Shown here: in pieces, positions 11,712 through 24,703 of the stretch
Numbering within the stretch: position 1 is the stretch's first letter
Layout of the letters: every line of letters starts with the position of its first letter
NCBI GenBank assembly: GCA_023159155.1
Contig: JAJNNX010000002.1
Span: 372,001 to 436,000, forward strand
Origin: Ustulina deusta
Taxonomy: Eukaryota; Ascomycota; Sordariomycetes; Xylariales; Xylariaceae
Direction: 5' to 3'
Length of the DNA stretch: 64,000 nt
The notes under the pieces: generated by a model
What the model was told of the DNA's origin: nothing
Databases searched by the model: none
The model's input: the letters and a program-made list of their open reading frames with translations, nothing else
Translations under genes and position numbers: made by a program

Positions 11712-14700
11712 AAGCTGCCGTGGTGGGAATAAACACGGGCTTCGTGAGGTCGCAATGGGATCGCACACATCCTCATCCCGTATAATAATAACCTTATGCT
11801 CAATTCTTTTCGTGCACGGGCTTAGAGAAGTGTCTTGTTTAACCTCAGCCGATGAAACCAGCTGAGAGTCTGTAAACAGCCAAATTGGGGTTCTGGGTGC
11901 CACATTGCCTTAACTTGGTCTGAAACAGGTGGTATCTACTCAGGGGAAAATGCGGTGAGGATTCAGAATATAATCGGATATCAGTAGGAGCATTGTGGCA
12001 AAACAATGGTACCACTCAGCAGCGAAACTAGGTAGCCGATGCAAACCCGAATATTACAGAAGCAGTTCGTATTACAGTGCAGCACAACGAAGACCAATCA
12101 CATGTGAACAAGGGATTGAATTGAAGGAAGGATTAATATGTATATTAGAGGAAGCCCTCAAAATGATGAACAGAAAAAAAGGCATCCATTCTCAAAGCTT
12201 GATTTTTGGGGCCGTGGAGACCGCTGATGGTCTCGCCCATAGTGTAGACTGGCGTCGGACAGCTGATCGCTGACCGGAATAGAAACTAGGCGTATTCAGG
12301 GATAGGTACTGTAGCGTAATACCTAGCAGGTATTAGTTAAGAACGCCGCTCCAGATGGGCTTATCGTGTACTTAGACGACGTATAATTTGCCCTAACGAA
12401 AATGTTCGTAACGGATACTAGTCTAGAACAGCTTTTCAACAATTAGGTATGAGTAGGTACCTACACTAGGTAGCATAAGATACAGTATAGAATAAGTACA
12501 CTTGATACTATGCGAGATATATTCAGGTAAACAAGAGCTGTAGGTAGTCTATTTCAGGACATGGCGTTTCAGCTTCTTATTGGTTGAAAAACTGTGCATT
12601 GAATTACCATTGGCTTATATGTAGTATGTAGTATTACGTAGTGTAACGAAACCCAATATTAAGTTGCAGCTAGCGGTAGTGCCAGTGCTAGGATACAAAT
12701 TACAAAGGAATGCAGTTTTCTCGAGGACAATTCCCGGGTAAAGGGAGAAGAAGACCAGGACACAGAGCTAAACGAATTGGCCAACTTGATTGAGACCCGA
12801 GTACTGATTGCACTGCAATTATTCATCAGGTACCTGTACTACTGCATGGTTAACGGATGGCAGCCATCGATGCAGGTACGAGATATTTGCCCCACATCTC
12901 AGCGAGCGAGTCAATGCAGGTACCGGCTTCTAAGCCGGCTAAACTCCGATCAGTGCCCAATGCGGCACACCAGCCCCGGCTGAGAACCGATCCCGCCCCC
13001 GGCCTCGTCGTGCCTCTCTACACCGTCATTCAGTTTCAATTATTTATTTACCATCTACCTATGTATACCTAGGTATGTGCAGATATGCACTAGGTAAAAC
13101 ATATTTTATACGAGCTCTCATGAGATAGTGTATACGATCTGTAGGTCTTGTGTCGTGGTGATCGATTATCCGTACAGTCAGTTCCGGCTCTCGGCATCTT
13201 TCAGGGTAGTAGACACGATAAAAATGGCCAAGCCTATACATTACCCTACAGTACACTACATTCAGGACATCCCAAGGAGGGCCATCATCAATTAGGGCGG
13301 TATATGTATACGTGAATGGCGGTGGCTGTCATTGTTCGAGAACTCTTTTAGGAATTGGTCAGCGATGCAACCACTTGAAGGGACAAATGAAATGCACCAC
13401 ACCAACTGTAGTTAAAACATTTACTTACTTCATTATTATTACCTATTCGTATTTTTTTTTCTTACACTAGACTGTTCGTATCCTGAAATGGTAAAACGCC
13501 ATCGCATCTCTCGAGTGTAAGAGCCTAAAAGGGGTAAGTTCGTATAGAAGTATGCTTCAACGGCGGTACAGTTAGTGTACTTCTTCTGAGGGCGTATTGA
13601 GATCAAATTCAGGAGCAGTGGCTACCTCAAGTTGTCTGTAAACACTGGTAGTACTGGAGTCAAGAGCAATTTCGCTTGGACCCTCAGGTAATCTCCCTTC
13701 TTTTCCCTTCAGTCCATACAATCCCTGCCCAGGACCCTGCATATCTGGGGCTTGAGAAACACACTAGCTGCATTAGGGATCCGTCAACTTCGCTGGACCC
13801 TCTTGGCTTAAATAACACCTCCACTTCCTATCCCACCACATGATCCTGTTAGGACAATGGACAAGATGCGCTGAGAGTTCGGTCGACCAACCAACAAACC
13901 TCTCATCTCACAGCAAAACCACTCACCGATCGTTTTAGCTGTTCTCGGTGCCCTGTAGTACACTAACTCCAGGGCGAGTGGCTTTGTCACTGGTCAGGAA
14001 GTCCCGCTGTCTTCATTGATCAAGCCGTGCGATCTTGTTGGTATAGCCGGTCATCTCCTCTGCTTTGCCTGCTGGGCAGCTAAAGGACATTAGATTATCT
14101 CGCCGATGAATGCTCCCTTGCTCAAAGGAGGACAATGGGAATCATCGTAGAAGGCGGCGTCCGCGAGTGCGGTGCTGCCGCTTCTGCTGCCCACCGCCAA
14201 GCCTGGAACGAGTCTCGAATACCGATGTTCTCAACTGTACCGTAGTGAGGTCACAATACGGTGAAGAAGAGGTGCTCGGGAGACATACCCCGGCTCTGAC
14301 AAAAGGCGCTACACTAGCCATCCTGAGAAGATGCATGCATGTATCTGCGTGTGCTAGCAAAGGGGGTCCCTAAGATTGGCCAGCCCGCCAGCCTGCCCCG
14401 TCGGCACGAACAAAGAGTGCCAGCATCTCGCTGCGCCATACCAGAAAAACAAACACCAGGTAAGATTGGCGCCGAAGACCCATGGCACCTCGGCCACGTA
14501 ATAAAACACAAGACCATGCAGTCTGCACCATGGCCCCCTTTCCCTTCTCCTCTTCTCCACGAGGCCGTCTTCTTTTAATGTCCACGCCTGGCGCCAATCC
14601 ATCTCTCGACCTTCGCCATCGCCATCTCCTACCCACCGCTTCACTCTTTTAGCGGGCACTCGTTTCTGTCACGACATCACGAAGAGGAATAAAGAGCCGT

Positions 14701-14758
14701 TCATATACGACGAAGCATTGGAATTCAACCCCCCGGCAGTTTTTGGAAAAGTTAGAAA
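11712..14758. other. Intergenic region, no gene recognised
   Basis: Only short, composition-driven open frames are present. It holds scattered TACC/GTAC-rich sequence around 12450-12490 and 13050-13260, and presumably the promoter of the GH17 gene. Nothing else is recognisable. Confidence 0.6.
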
Positions 14759-16551
14759 ATGAAGGCAACTTTGGCGGTTGCGGCGCTCGCCGCTGGTGCC
14801 AGCGCTGGCAGTGTTCGCCACAGACACGTCCACGGCGGCGCTCATGCCCACGCGAAGAAGGGCTACGAGGTCGAGGAGACATGCGGTTGCACAACTGTGT
14901 ACAGCACCTACTTTGGCGAACCTACTCGTACGTGAAAGAGTCTCATCCAGCGTGGAAAATCCCGAGGATGTGGGTATCTGATGTTGAAAAATCTGTGCTA
15001 ACGGCAACAGTGGTATTCCCGCCTGCTCCCCCACCAGAGACCACGACAGTATCTACGACCCAGGTTGTCGTGCCCACACCAATTGCTCAGACATGCCCTA
15101 CTACCGGTGTCTACACCTTCCCCGCTACCACTATTACCCTGACCGATGCCACCACTGTGCCCGTTCCGTACACGACGTCGGTCCCTGCCGGCACCCACAC
15201 TCTCGGCGGTGTTACTACTGTCGTGACTACTGCCACCACATTTGTATGCCCGTACGCTACCGTCTCAACCAGCGAGGGTGTGACGACCAGTGTTATCGAG
15301 AGCACCACGTATGTGTGCCCGTCTGCCGGTACCTACACCATCGCTCCCATCACTACGACTGTGACCGAGGGCACGACTGTGACTATCCCGACTGTCACAA
15401 GCTACCCCGCTGGTACATACACTCAACCCGAGGTTGTGACTACAGTCTACGAGACAAGCACTGTAGTCTACTGCCCCTTCGACATCCCAACCCCGTCAAC
15501 TAGCGAGGCTGTTCCAGCTACTACTTACGTCGCCGAGACTACCCCAGAGACAACCTATGCTGTCGAGACGCCTACCTACGTTGTAGAGACAACTACTGCC
15601 CCCGTTGTAGAGATCACTACTACCCCCGTTCCAGAGCCCACCTATCCCGTTACGACCGCAGAGCCGGAGCCTTCGACAACTTCCACGGAGACCCCCAAGT
15701 CCACTACTACCCCAGGCAAGACCCCAAGCAAGGGTACACCTGGCAAGCCTTGGGCTGTCACCTACACTCCCTACGAGATCACGGCCGGCGGTGGCTGCAA
15801 GTCTCAGAGCGAGGTGAACAGTGATATTGCCGCTATTGCCGCTGCTGGTGTGACTACCATCCGTGTTTACTCTACCGACTGCAGCACTCTCGAGTTTGTC
15901 GGTGGTGCCTGTGAGGCCCACGGAATCAAGATGATCTTGGGTATCTATGTCGATGCGCCTGGCTGCGATGCCAACAACCCCAGCGTCACTGAACAAATCA
16001 GCACCATCAAGGCCTGGGGTAAATGGGACCTCGTCTCTCTGATAACTGTTGGCAACGAGGCCGTGTTGCACGGTTACTGCACGCCCAGCGAGCTCGCCGG
16101 CCTCATCTCTACCACCAAGGAGCAACTTAGCTACAGCGGACCTTTCTCCACGGCTGAGACGGTCAACATCTGGCAACAAGAGGAGTTCTCCAGCCTTGTC
16201 TGCCCCGTTGTTGACTTCGTTGGTGCCAATGCCCACGCTTTCTTCAACACCGAGACGACTGCCGACCAGGCTGGTCAGTTTGTTAAGGGCCAGCTTGATA
16301 TTATTGACAGCATCTGCAGCGGCAAGGAGGGACGTATCATGGAGACCGGCTGGCCTTCCGCTGGTCAGGCTCTGGGTCTAGCTGTCCCTGGTTTCAGCCA
16401 GCAAGCCAGCGCCATTAAGTCTATTGTCGAGGAGGTTGGTGACAAGGCCGTCATTTTCAGTCTCACCTCGGATGCCTGGAAGGATGGTAACACGCAGTGC
16501 CAATGCGAGCAGCACTGGGGTTGCGCGTCTGTGCTTGGTATCAGCATATAA
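14759..16551 (+). CDS. GH17 cell-wall glucanase, Mp65/Scw-like, with Thr-rich linker
   Basis: Two exons (14759-14927 and 15011-16551) are joined across an 83-nt intron (GTACGT donor, GCTAAC branch, CAG acceptor), giving 569 aa. The ATG at 14759 gives a signal peptide (MKATLAVAALAAGASA) followed by a His-rich stretch and CGCTTVYSTYFGEPT, a motif shared by fungal GH17 proteins and completed only by the splice. Residues about 70-320 are a Thr/Val/Pro linker with repeated CP-xx-GTYT and SYPAGT units, probably O-glycosylated. The catalytic domain begins at about residue 310 (KPWAVTYTPYE). E406 in TVGNEAV is the likely acid/base and E501 in METGWPSAG the likely nucleophile. The family remodels beta-1,3-glucan or acts as wall glucosidase/transglycosidase. 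No C-terminal hydrophobic tail is present, so it is secreted or wall-bound rather than GPI-anchored. Confidence 0.92.
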
Positions 16552-19500
16552 AGGCATTTGTCGATCTGTACATGATTTATTCGGTCTTTATTTGCATGCT
16601 TGAACATATTTAGGTCAAGATAGGTCATCGGGTTGCGTTGACAGTTCTTTCGGTGTCTAGGAGAAACAGACCACGGATGATTGCATATAACCCTCGACAC
16701 GGCGACTGACAATATTGGCTACCCATTCAGTCGTTGCGTAGTCATGGGTCTGGTTCATAATGTTGTAATTTACTAGTGTCTATTTATGAATTCTTGGTGT
16801 CTTGTTCCTAACTTGTCCTCTCTCTTGGTCCCCTTAATTTTGTGTAGTGATGACCGTCTTAGCAAACTGTCAGCGTGAGGCCATAATCACCTATGTTTCC
16901 TCGCTTCACGCGGTTTTACGGCATCCGCCGCAGCCCTTTGTCCCTTCGTATCTCCCACGTGAGTTGTCTCAGATGCGTGGTACTAAGTGAGACTCTTCTA
17001 TTCTTTTTTTAAGTCATTCCTCAGTCACGTAGCACGTGCTTTGCATGGTTTGTACACTGTAGCCGAGTATTGTTGTGTTCGGGACTAAGACACTTGAGGT
17101 TCAACATACGCTATGGCTATATTTGGTAATTAGCAGAGAAAGCATGTGACCGTGTCATCGTTTTTTCGTCTTCCTTTTGGAACTTTGGGCCTCGTAATTA
17201 ATTATTCGTGTGCAAAGAGTTCCTGGCGAAATACTTTGTGAGGGGGTAATAATAGGCCAACACTAGACGCGTTTAGTGAAGAGTGGTACCAGCAATAGAT
17301 CAACATTCTTTCGTGCCAATAAGCTTTAACCTAGTTGCTGAGGTATGTAGTTCACAAGTCCAACTTGACTATCGGGGACGCTATTGGTATTCATATTATG
17401 TATAGGCACACTGTCTATAAGGAGAGCGAGTACCCTGATTGGTCTCTATTTTTTTCTGTTTCCCCGTAGTGCCCATCATATATGCCCAACGAGGACGTGG
17501 ACTTGACCTTGAGTTAGACATAATTACTTAGTCTATTCGCAGAATATTCAAGTATCATTGCCCGCCCCCCATTCTTCAAACTGCAAATTCTTTAGCAATA
17601 TAGCAGGAGACAACAGGAGTCTTGTTCGAGTTATCTCTTTCCGTGTCTGCACACTCAAGCGTTTAATGAATGATATTCCAACCCAATAACACCCTACTAT
17701 TCCATCAATCCTCCTTAAGCGCCCCTGAGCCTCGCAAGATTCAAATAAGTAAAACCCTAATGGACTCACACGTATACCATACAAGCATATATATAATTAG
17801 GTGTCGGTTAAACACATAGCACGACCCCACGCTGAACTTCCGCTCCTGCTCGCCGGCTCTAACGTCTATGGCATGCTTGAATACCGAAAGGGGCAATTCT
17901 ACGTATGTCGAGAGGCTCTGCTTATCCCTGTCCCACGAGTAAGCCGACAGCAAAAGACAGCTTCCGCTTGTCATCGTTAAGTTCTTTCCCTCATTTACCT
18001 GTATATTCCCAAAGAACTAACTAGGATCTAGCAGTAAACATGTCGTGTGATTCTCTGTGTGCGAGGTCCAGCAGGCGATGAAGCAGTTCGTAATACCTAG
18101 CTAGTTCTCTACTCGAGCGTAGAGATATGCCGTCGAGGGATATGAAAGGAGGGATATCGGGAAGATAACTTCCTCGAACTGGACAACCGCACCCATCATA
18201 TCCTCCAAGGCCTCGAGAAGTCAATCTCAGAACAAAATGGGCTTCCTCCTCAGCTATCTAGTGTCATCCTTAGCTACCCTGCTTCTCCAGCCCACGGACG
18301 ACACCATGGCCAAAAGCCGTGTTGGGACCGAGACTAAAGGGACGACGCCCGGTGACGTAAAGGTGGCTCTAGTATCGCGCCATGTCCATTGTCATACCGC
18401 CCACATTGGCGATAGCCCTAGCTACACCCTGCCGTCAATTTTTCTACGTGAGTTCCTAGGTCCCTCACTTCCACGGATAGTGTAGCCGAGGCACTGAGTC
18501 GGGCTAGGGCTAGTATGACGAATTGTCCATGTTTTTCTCTTGCCGCTTTTCCAACCCACGACATGTACGAATATGTACACATGATAACATTGAGATAGTA
18601 TAGTATTATACGTTCAGCATCTGCACAAACCTCAAATAATCAACTCCCAAAGGGAGCTGCCCTTCGAAAGGCCCCTCTCTGGCTCTAATTCATTATTTCT
18701 CCTCGTTCCCTTTAGTTTGAGTTCTGTTCCGCCTAAAATAGTACCTTTACTTAGCGAGGGTCAGAATGGAAAAAACAAACCATTTAAATCCAAGCTTTTG
18801 CCAATCAAACCCTTCCTCCGGTATCCCCCACCGCCTGCGGTCTCATATTACCCGCAGAACAAGAGCCACGATTTACAATCACCGGCCGGCCTGTCCAACC
18901 TCTCCCCCTCCAATTCACAATGCCGCCCACGATCCAGGCCAGCGACTTCCCGCGCAGCCAACGAAAAGCCGAAGAGAAGCTGAACAGCGCTCGCAGTGTG
19001 GATATATATTAACACGACACTAGTCCACGATGCCGGCCAGGACCCAAAAGGATACTTCATCAGCGGGATCGGGCCATCTTCCTTCCGTGATGACGGCGAC
19101 CCGAATTACCACGGCAATGCCAGTTTTCGCCCCGAAGACGATCCAAGACAAGAGCGACGGCGGCCCTACATTTCACGCTTTAACATGTCCTGTACACTCC
19201 TTCCGTCTTTATGCCCCAAGGCCGAACGCAATGCCAGAGACCACGAGGGGAGACCACGCCCACGCAAGTCCAGCCGAGACCAACGAAGTCAGCCTCGGCA
19301 TCGAGCATCGCCACATCCACCTCGCTCACCTCGCGACACGGCGCCGTGGGGCGGGCGCCAACACCCCGTACCCCGTACCACTAGACCTCGGCTAGAGGAC
19401 AGGACGGGACAAGACGGCACGCACGGAGCAGCCAGCTCACCGACCGCGCTCCCAGCGCCCCGGTTCCGGCCCAGTGTCACCCAGTGTCCCCAGTTGCCGC

Positions 19501-19750
19501 GCTACGTTACGTGGGGGGCGAGGTGGGTCGACCTGGCGGTGGACGACAGGGCGGCGTGTCCTTGCGTCTTCCAAGACGAGACGAGGACCTTCTCCGTGTT
19601 TGGGTGAATCACGGGGGGGGCAAGGCGAACAGAAGGAGAAAAAGGGGGATAGATGAGGATGCCGTGTTTGAAGCCAAGGTGTACTGACTGATACGAGGGA
19701 CCGTCACATGCACGGAGCCCCACCGGGATATATCTCTATCCGAACAACCG

Positions 19751-19770
19751 TCCATCCATCCATCCATCCA
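19751..19770. repeat. TCCA tetranucleotide repeat
   Basis: About five tandem TCCA units. Confidence 0.85.
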
Positions 19771-19795
19771 AACTCATCGGATGAATACGTACTAC

Positions 19796-19828
19796 GTATG
19801 TGTGTATGTGTGTATGCGTGTGTGCGTG
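19796..19828. repeat. TG-rich imperfect repeat
   Basis: Alternating TG/TATG/CGTG sequence. Confidence 0.75.
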
Positions 19829-20749
19829 AATTGGCGATATCAGGTGACAGCGACGACGACAACCATGATATGTAACCATCCATGCTGCTACGCGCTGTTG
19901 ACTCGAGAGACATACCGACGGCTCGTATAGTGATCGTCCTCACTGCCGCGCCAAGTTCATGCGTGGGACGCAACATGCAAGCAACATGCCTCCGAGAAGA
20001 TTAATTTGATGTAAGGTGGACCACCTCTTACGGCACCTGAGAGGGAGACTCTGCCTTGTTTCCGAGCGCAAATAAACGGTTACTGCAAGTTCATTCTCAA
20101 GACGTAGTATTAGAGGGGCTGTCCGAGCGAAGGGGTGGAGTACATGTCTCTCTGCCAAGGTAACAGAACTCTTGAGTCTTTTTTAAAAAGAAAAACAAGA
20201 GACATTGGTGGAGAGAAATGGTTGGTCCGGTGAAGAAATTTTCATCGAGCAGAAAAGCTGCTTTGAGATTGTCCGTCTCTACCTGTATGTATATGCATGC
20301 ACCTTATGAAATCTACCAATAGCACCCAGTTTCCAAGACCGGTCCAGGTCTTAATGCCTAGGAACCCGCAGGCTTCACCCCCGCAATGCCCAATCGTTTC
20401 CAAGGATGATGTAGCAACCACAGCAGCGTCTGACCTCGACGCGGGGGGCTCTGCTGTCCGAATTAGTTCGCCCGGCTAGCATGCATGACAACGGGACTTG
20501 GCCACCTGCCTCTACTTCATCCTACACAAAGTCTTTCATCCACCACCTAGTTGCAATATCCGAAGACGTTCCCTTAAACTCCAGACAAAATGACAGCGAG
20601 GTATAGAAAAAACATAGTGGCAAAGAGGAAAACGGAAATGTTCAATAATCCAGGAATGCCAATTGCCCATTAATAATCCCAAATGACCCTCTTATTCCAA
20701 ACGCCTATCCACCAGATAATCCTATGCTAGTCCGGGAATATATATGCCA

Positions 20750-22789
20750 TTAAAAGAACCAGTCTTCAGCCATCGCAGCCTGTCGTTGTTTCTGCGAGAG
20801 AGTTACTTGTGATTTGGGGTGGTCCACGACCTGTTGAGGCGTTGGCAACCAGTCGTAACCTGGAGTGCGCCACCGATAATCCCGCGAATACTGCCTCGGC
20901 GCGTAACTGAAGGTGTCTTCCACACCATAATCGCACCGCTCGAGACATAGTACTCCTCCACGTATCGGATCACTCGACAAGGCTACGATCTCTTGACCGG
21001 TACTCGTAAAAGACACGCCGGCAAGCTCACTAAAGACGTCGATTGTCTGTTTGGAATCAAAGGTTTGCGCATCGATGATATTGATCACGTCGGCTTCCTC
21101 AGCTGCGAGAAGTAGTCGTTTTCCGGAGCCAAGCGGAGAGAAGCGCAAGCTTCGGACACCCGCCATTTCGGTTCGCATTACAGCAACGCTGATGCTTTTG
21201 CCTTTGCTATTCTTCAATTTTCGAGCATCCCAGATTCGGATGCTTTTGTCTTGGTTGCCTGTAGCTATGGTCCAACCGTCTGGTGCCCAATCGCAAGCGA
21301 AACCATAGTCTCTATGTCCCTCGAGACTTTGGAGGATTTCACCCGTCTCGGCCTCTGCAATAAGAACATTTTGGAGGTCACCGACCATGACGCGAAGTCT
21401 TTTGTCCGGGCTGAGAGCAGTGCAGTTGAGCGCATAATCGCACATCTTGTCAAGAATGATTTCATTCCTGGCCAGGTCGACCATTCGGAACCCGTAATCA
21501 TTTGAAGCAAAAGCTGCCACTGGTGTAGAGGAATGACGTGACGAATTGATCTGTACGTGGTTGGTGATGCCACTCTGATGATCGGTAAGTTTCCCATCAT
21601 AGTAGCAGGATTCATCTTCCGTTTCAATGGGCCGGTAGCGATATGTTCCGTAAAAACCGCCTGTAACTAAGATTCCCTCTTCTGCTGCTAGCGTGGAAAC
21701 GGAGGCATCCTCATTGCTTTTAAACTTCATAGCAGTCTTAACATGCCCTGTAGTAGGATCCAGCTCCCGGACAGTTCCGGATGCAGAGGGGTAGTAAACA
21801 GCCGTCCGAGAAGCGCAACCCAGGATGTTGCGCAATTGAAAGTGCAACAAACGAACATCAGTCCGCAAGTCCATGGTTCGAAATCGAAAATAATTTTCAT
21901 GGCGTTGGAGTAACCTGTCGGGCAGAGAAGGGTCCCAGGTATCTGAATCAGCTTTGTTGGTATAATTGCGGAAAGTCCTAGCGCGGCATTTTCGTGCTGA
22001 GCTCCTGGTCACACCTAGATCCTGCCAGTTAATGCCTTGTAGATCATAGCTGTCGCCTTTCAAGTCTTCGTACGTAATCCTTGTACGTTCAACTTTCGTT
22101 ATGCTCAGCTCGTTGTGGGGAGTGCCTTTTATATCCTTCAACTGGTTTTGCTTTTTGTGCCATCGCCAAAGCCGCAGAAAGTCGAGTGAGTTGTGGTTAT
22201 CGGGCATTAGAATGCCAGGGCCAGCATTATTCATGAATAGAGGATAATTTTCAAACCCGTCCGCACCGAAACCGAAGGCATCTTGTTCGTCTACATCTTG
22301 CAGTGACGCCGGCAGAGGCATATTGACAATGGCAGAGTTGGTGATATGATCAAATACGGTTGGTATTAATGGATGAGGTGCCGCATTGTGTGTAGAGGCA
22401 TGGACGGTGTCAGGCCCTGGAGGTGTGCCTTGTAGTGGCAGCGCAGGTGACTGGTCGTCCGTTTCCTCCATTTCGATATCATATAAAGGCGCGCCACCTT
22501 CCTCAACATCTACCATATCATGGTCATTGTTTCCTGCGTCATCGGTGACATCGGCTTCAACTCCTTCAGTGGGAGAGTGGTGGTGATCCTGTGTATGAAC
22601 GGGGACAGGGAGCAAGGAAGATGGTTCAGAATTTTGCAAATCCTGGTGATTTGTAGAAGCGCTTAGGTGATAGGGCGAAGTATTTGTAGTCGATCCAACG
22701 GACTGCGTCTGTAGGGAAACATCTTCTTCGACGGCAGGACGATCAGGCTCGAGGGAGGAAGAACCTGGCGGTGGATTCTGAGAGCGCAT
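20750..22789 (-). CDS. WD40-repeat protein of unknown function
   Basis: A single exon of 679 aa starts at the ATG at 22789. The first 150 or so residues are Ser/Pro/Asp-rich and disordered. The C-terminal half folds as a WD40 propeller. Visible blades include RTAVYYPSASGTVRELDPTTG, LVTGGFYGTYRY, CTALSPDKRLRVMVGD and, at about residues 500-523, GFACDWAPDGWTIATGNQDKSIRIWDARK. The middle segment, with YEDLKGDSYDLQGINWQDLG, and the blade order resemble the fungal family that includes the uncharacterised S. pombe protein SPBC2A9.03; this assignment is from memory and not checked. A scaffold role is likely by analogy with other WD40 proteins, but the partner is unknown. The protein ends in AMAEDWFF. 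Confidence 0.85.
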   Translation of the reverse strand: MRSQNPPPGSSSLEPDRPAVEEDVSLQTQSVGSTTNTSPYHLSASTNHQDLQNSEPSSLLPVPVHTQDHHHSPTEGVEADVTDDAGNNDHDMVDVEEGGAPLYDIEMEETDDQSPALPLQGTPPGPDTVHASTHNAAPHPLIPTVFDHITNSAIVNMPLPASLQDVDEQDAFGFGADGFENYPLFMNNAGPGILMPDNHNSLDFLRLWRWHKKQNQLKDIKGTPHNELSITKVERTRITYEDLKGDSYDLQGINWQDLGVTRSSARKCRARTFRNYTNKADSDTWDPSLPDRLLQRHENYFRFRTMDLRTDVRLLHFQLRNILGCASRTAVYYPSASGTVRELDPTTGHVKTAMKFKSNEDASVSTLAAEEGILVTGGFYGTYRYRPIETEDESCYYDGKLTDHQSGITNHVQINSSRHSSTPVAAFASNDYGFRMVDLARNEIILDKMCDYALNCTALSPDKRLRVMVGDLQNVLIAEAETGEILQSLEGHRDYGFACDWAPDGWTIATGNQDKSIRIWDARKLKNSKGKSISVAVMRTEMAGVRSLRFSPLGSGKRLLLAAEEADVINIIDAQTFDSKQTIDVFSELAGVSFTSTGQEIVALSSDPIRGGVLCLERCDYGVEDTFSYAPRQYSRDYRWRTPGYDWLPTPQQVVDHPKSQVTLSQKQRQAAMAEDWFF

Positions 22790-23481
22790 TCTCTAAGAAG
22801 CGGGATGAACAGCGTCTTCGGCGGCGATTTACTGGGCCTTGGTCTGACGGGTGAGAGGGCAAGCCGGTTTTATCGGCCTCGACCTAGACTAGCTGTCTCG
22901 GGCAAACCTGAGAGAGAGTTGTGATGGCCAGGAATAGCCAACCCCCTAGCATGTGTGAAAGGCGTTGCTTTTCCTAGACTATCAAAGATGCGTGTTGCAA
23001 GATGCCACTTGAGGGAGGCTCGCACACTACGGTTGAATCTCGCCAGGTAAGCCTGTATATTTCTCGCACCCGGTGCAAAGGAAATGCACGACAAGCAAGG
23101 AAAGGGACCTAGATATAGTAAGTCCTTATTATAAGACTGCTCAACGCCGGGGCATCTGACAGGCAGAGGTGACAGGGAACCGGACTAGGCTGATGGGGGG
23201 GAAAAAATGCGGGAGCGATGACGATCTTCTGCTTGCGACTACTTTGGGATAAGCTAGCCGGTCCGAGGCTCTCCACGTAAGTTCTCGGTATGCACATACT
23301 CCAACTGGGGCTGATAGGACCTGAAGATCTCGGCGCAAGTGAATGCCCAGGATCGATCAAACAGAGTATGCATGCCAGTAGCAGCGCTGTCTCAAAAGGA
23401 GATGCAGTCGCAGTGCAAGTGGAGGATGGTATATCAGCGAGCGGCCGCACGTTATAGATGGCCCAAAGGTAGATTCGCGAA

Positions 23482-23511
23482 TCAATATGGGTCAATATGG
23501 GTCAATATGGG
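23482..23511. repeat. 10-bp tandem repeat
   Basis: The unit TCAATATGGG occurs three times head to tail. Confidence 0.9.
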
Positions 23512-24687
23512 CGGGAGTGGGGGGTTTGGAAGATTGGAAGAGATACAGAGAGGCATACAGTAAGTAATGCGAAGATGGTGATGGCTCATGCCAGGTTAGG
23601 AGGGCAGAGAACGGATAGATAGGGACGAAGCAGCTGACGCGGAACAGACGACAAGTGCAGGCGAGAATGATGTTTCGCCGTAAACCAGATGAGAAACGAT
23701 AGCTGGCAACAACGACGCCTATGGATGCATACAACAGGTAGGTACTTACCTATCTGCCTATCTCGGTCGGTAACCATATCTAGTGTATCTAAGTAGGTAC
23801 CATGTTGGCAGGAGGGTCGGACTGATCACGGGGTGCAGGAGAGGGCACAGCTGTAATCTGTACCAAGTACCATTCCTGGCCGACTGAAGTGTGGGCAGCC
23901 AGTAGCAGGCCAGGACAGGCAGGGTAGCGGAATGCAGGTGGCGCTGGAGATGGTGGAATGTGCATACAGTTGGTGTAATGTGCATAATGTGGGGCGGACA
24001 GCAGGGTCGGTTGATTGGCTCGGCGCAGGGCAGGGCCTGACGGAGTTTTCAAGAGCTGTCGTCGAGGATGAACCGGGAGCCACCTCGACAGCAGGAACAG
24101 ACAGGGCGGAAGACAGGGGATGCCTGACACGGCGACCCGCCCATCTAGTAGGTACATTCAGTGTAACTGTAAAGCTTAGCCTTCCTACGCTGTACTTGTA
24201 CTATACAGGCTAGACTAGATGCTCGTAACATTTGGCGCAATAACAAATACGCACTAGTAGGTAAGTATACCTAGGTACGTGTCTTCAATACCTCGTCGTT
24301 ATTTGAGTAGATGAACAAGTGCAAACAATGTGCCCTACTTTTCGAGCGACCACTGGAATAGAGGTAGATGTAGGCATACCTGATAGATAGGTAGAGAGGC
24401 GGCAGTGAGGAGGGAGGGGAAAGACGATGAATGCGAATGACGTTATCACCACATCATCATTTAGGTATGCGTATGCCGGACTCATTTACGCAACCACCAA
24501 TATTCTCTCTTACCTCCCTCAAATCTTCGTATTGATGGAGCCTGAATAAGCGCCGACTTTTCACTGGACTTATATGTATGGTAGTTATTTCTTTTACATC
24601 GGAAATAGCCCTGACCGTCACATATCAATATTCTACACTAGAACTTACTGGATATACTCTCTCGCATAGCAATCTGTCCCCTTTTTA

Positions 24688-24703
24688 ATATATATATATA
24701 TAT
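24688..24703. repeat. TA dinucleotide repeat
   Basis: Eight AT units followed by a T-run. Confidence 0.85.

Larger units (their letters stand above)
16552..20749. other. Intergenic region with coding-like fragments and simple repeats
   Basis: No intact gene is supported. Minus-strand open fragments at about 17548-18560 read like protein but are split by stops and frame changes. A GC-rich interval at about 18900-19640 has several overlapping open frames with no recognisable family. A TCCA repeat lies at 19751-19770 and a TG-rich repeat at about 19796-19828. Confidence 0.5.

Noticed and set aside
15496..16236. 246-codon open frame on the minus strand inside the GH17 gene
   Set aside because: It is antisense to a well-supported catalytic domain; its length reflects codon bias of the sense gene, and the translation is Gly/Ser/Arg-rich without family character.
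18238..18485. Small secreted protein starting MGFLLSYLVSSLATLLL
   Set aside because: The hydrophobic start resembles a signal peptide, but the rest lacks pattern and the opposite strand holds equally plausible fragments.
18900..19640. GC-rich interval with overlapping open frames on both strands
   Set aside because: High GC content alone explains the lack of stops; no frame shows family character or splice-consistent continuation.
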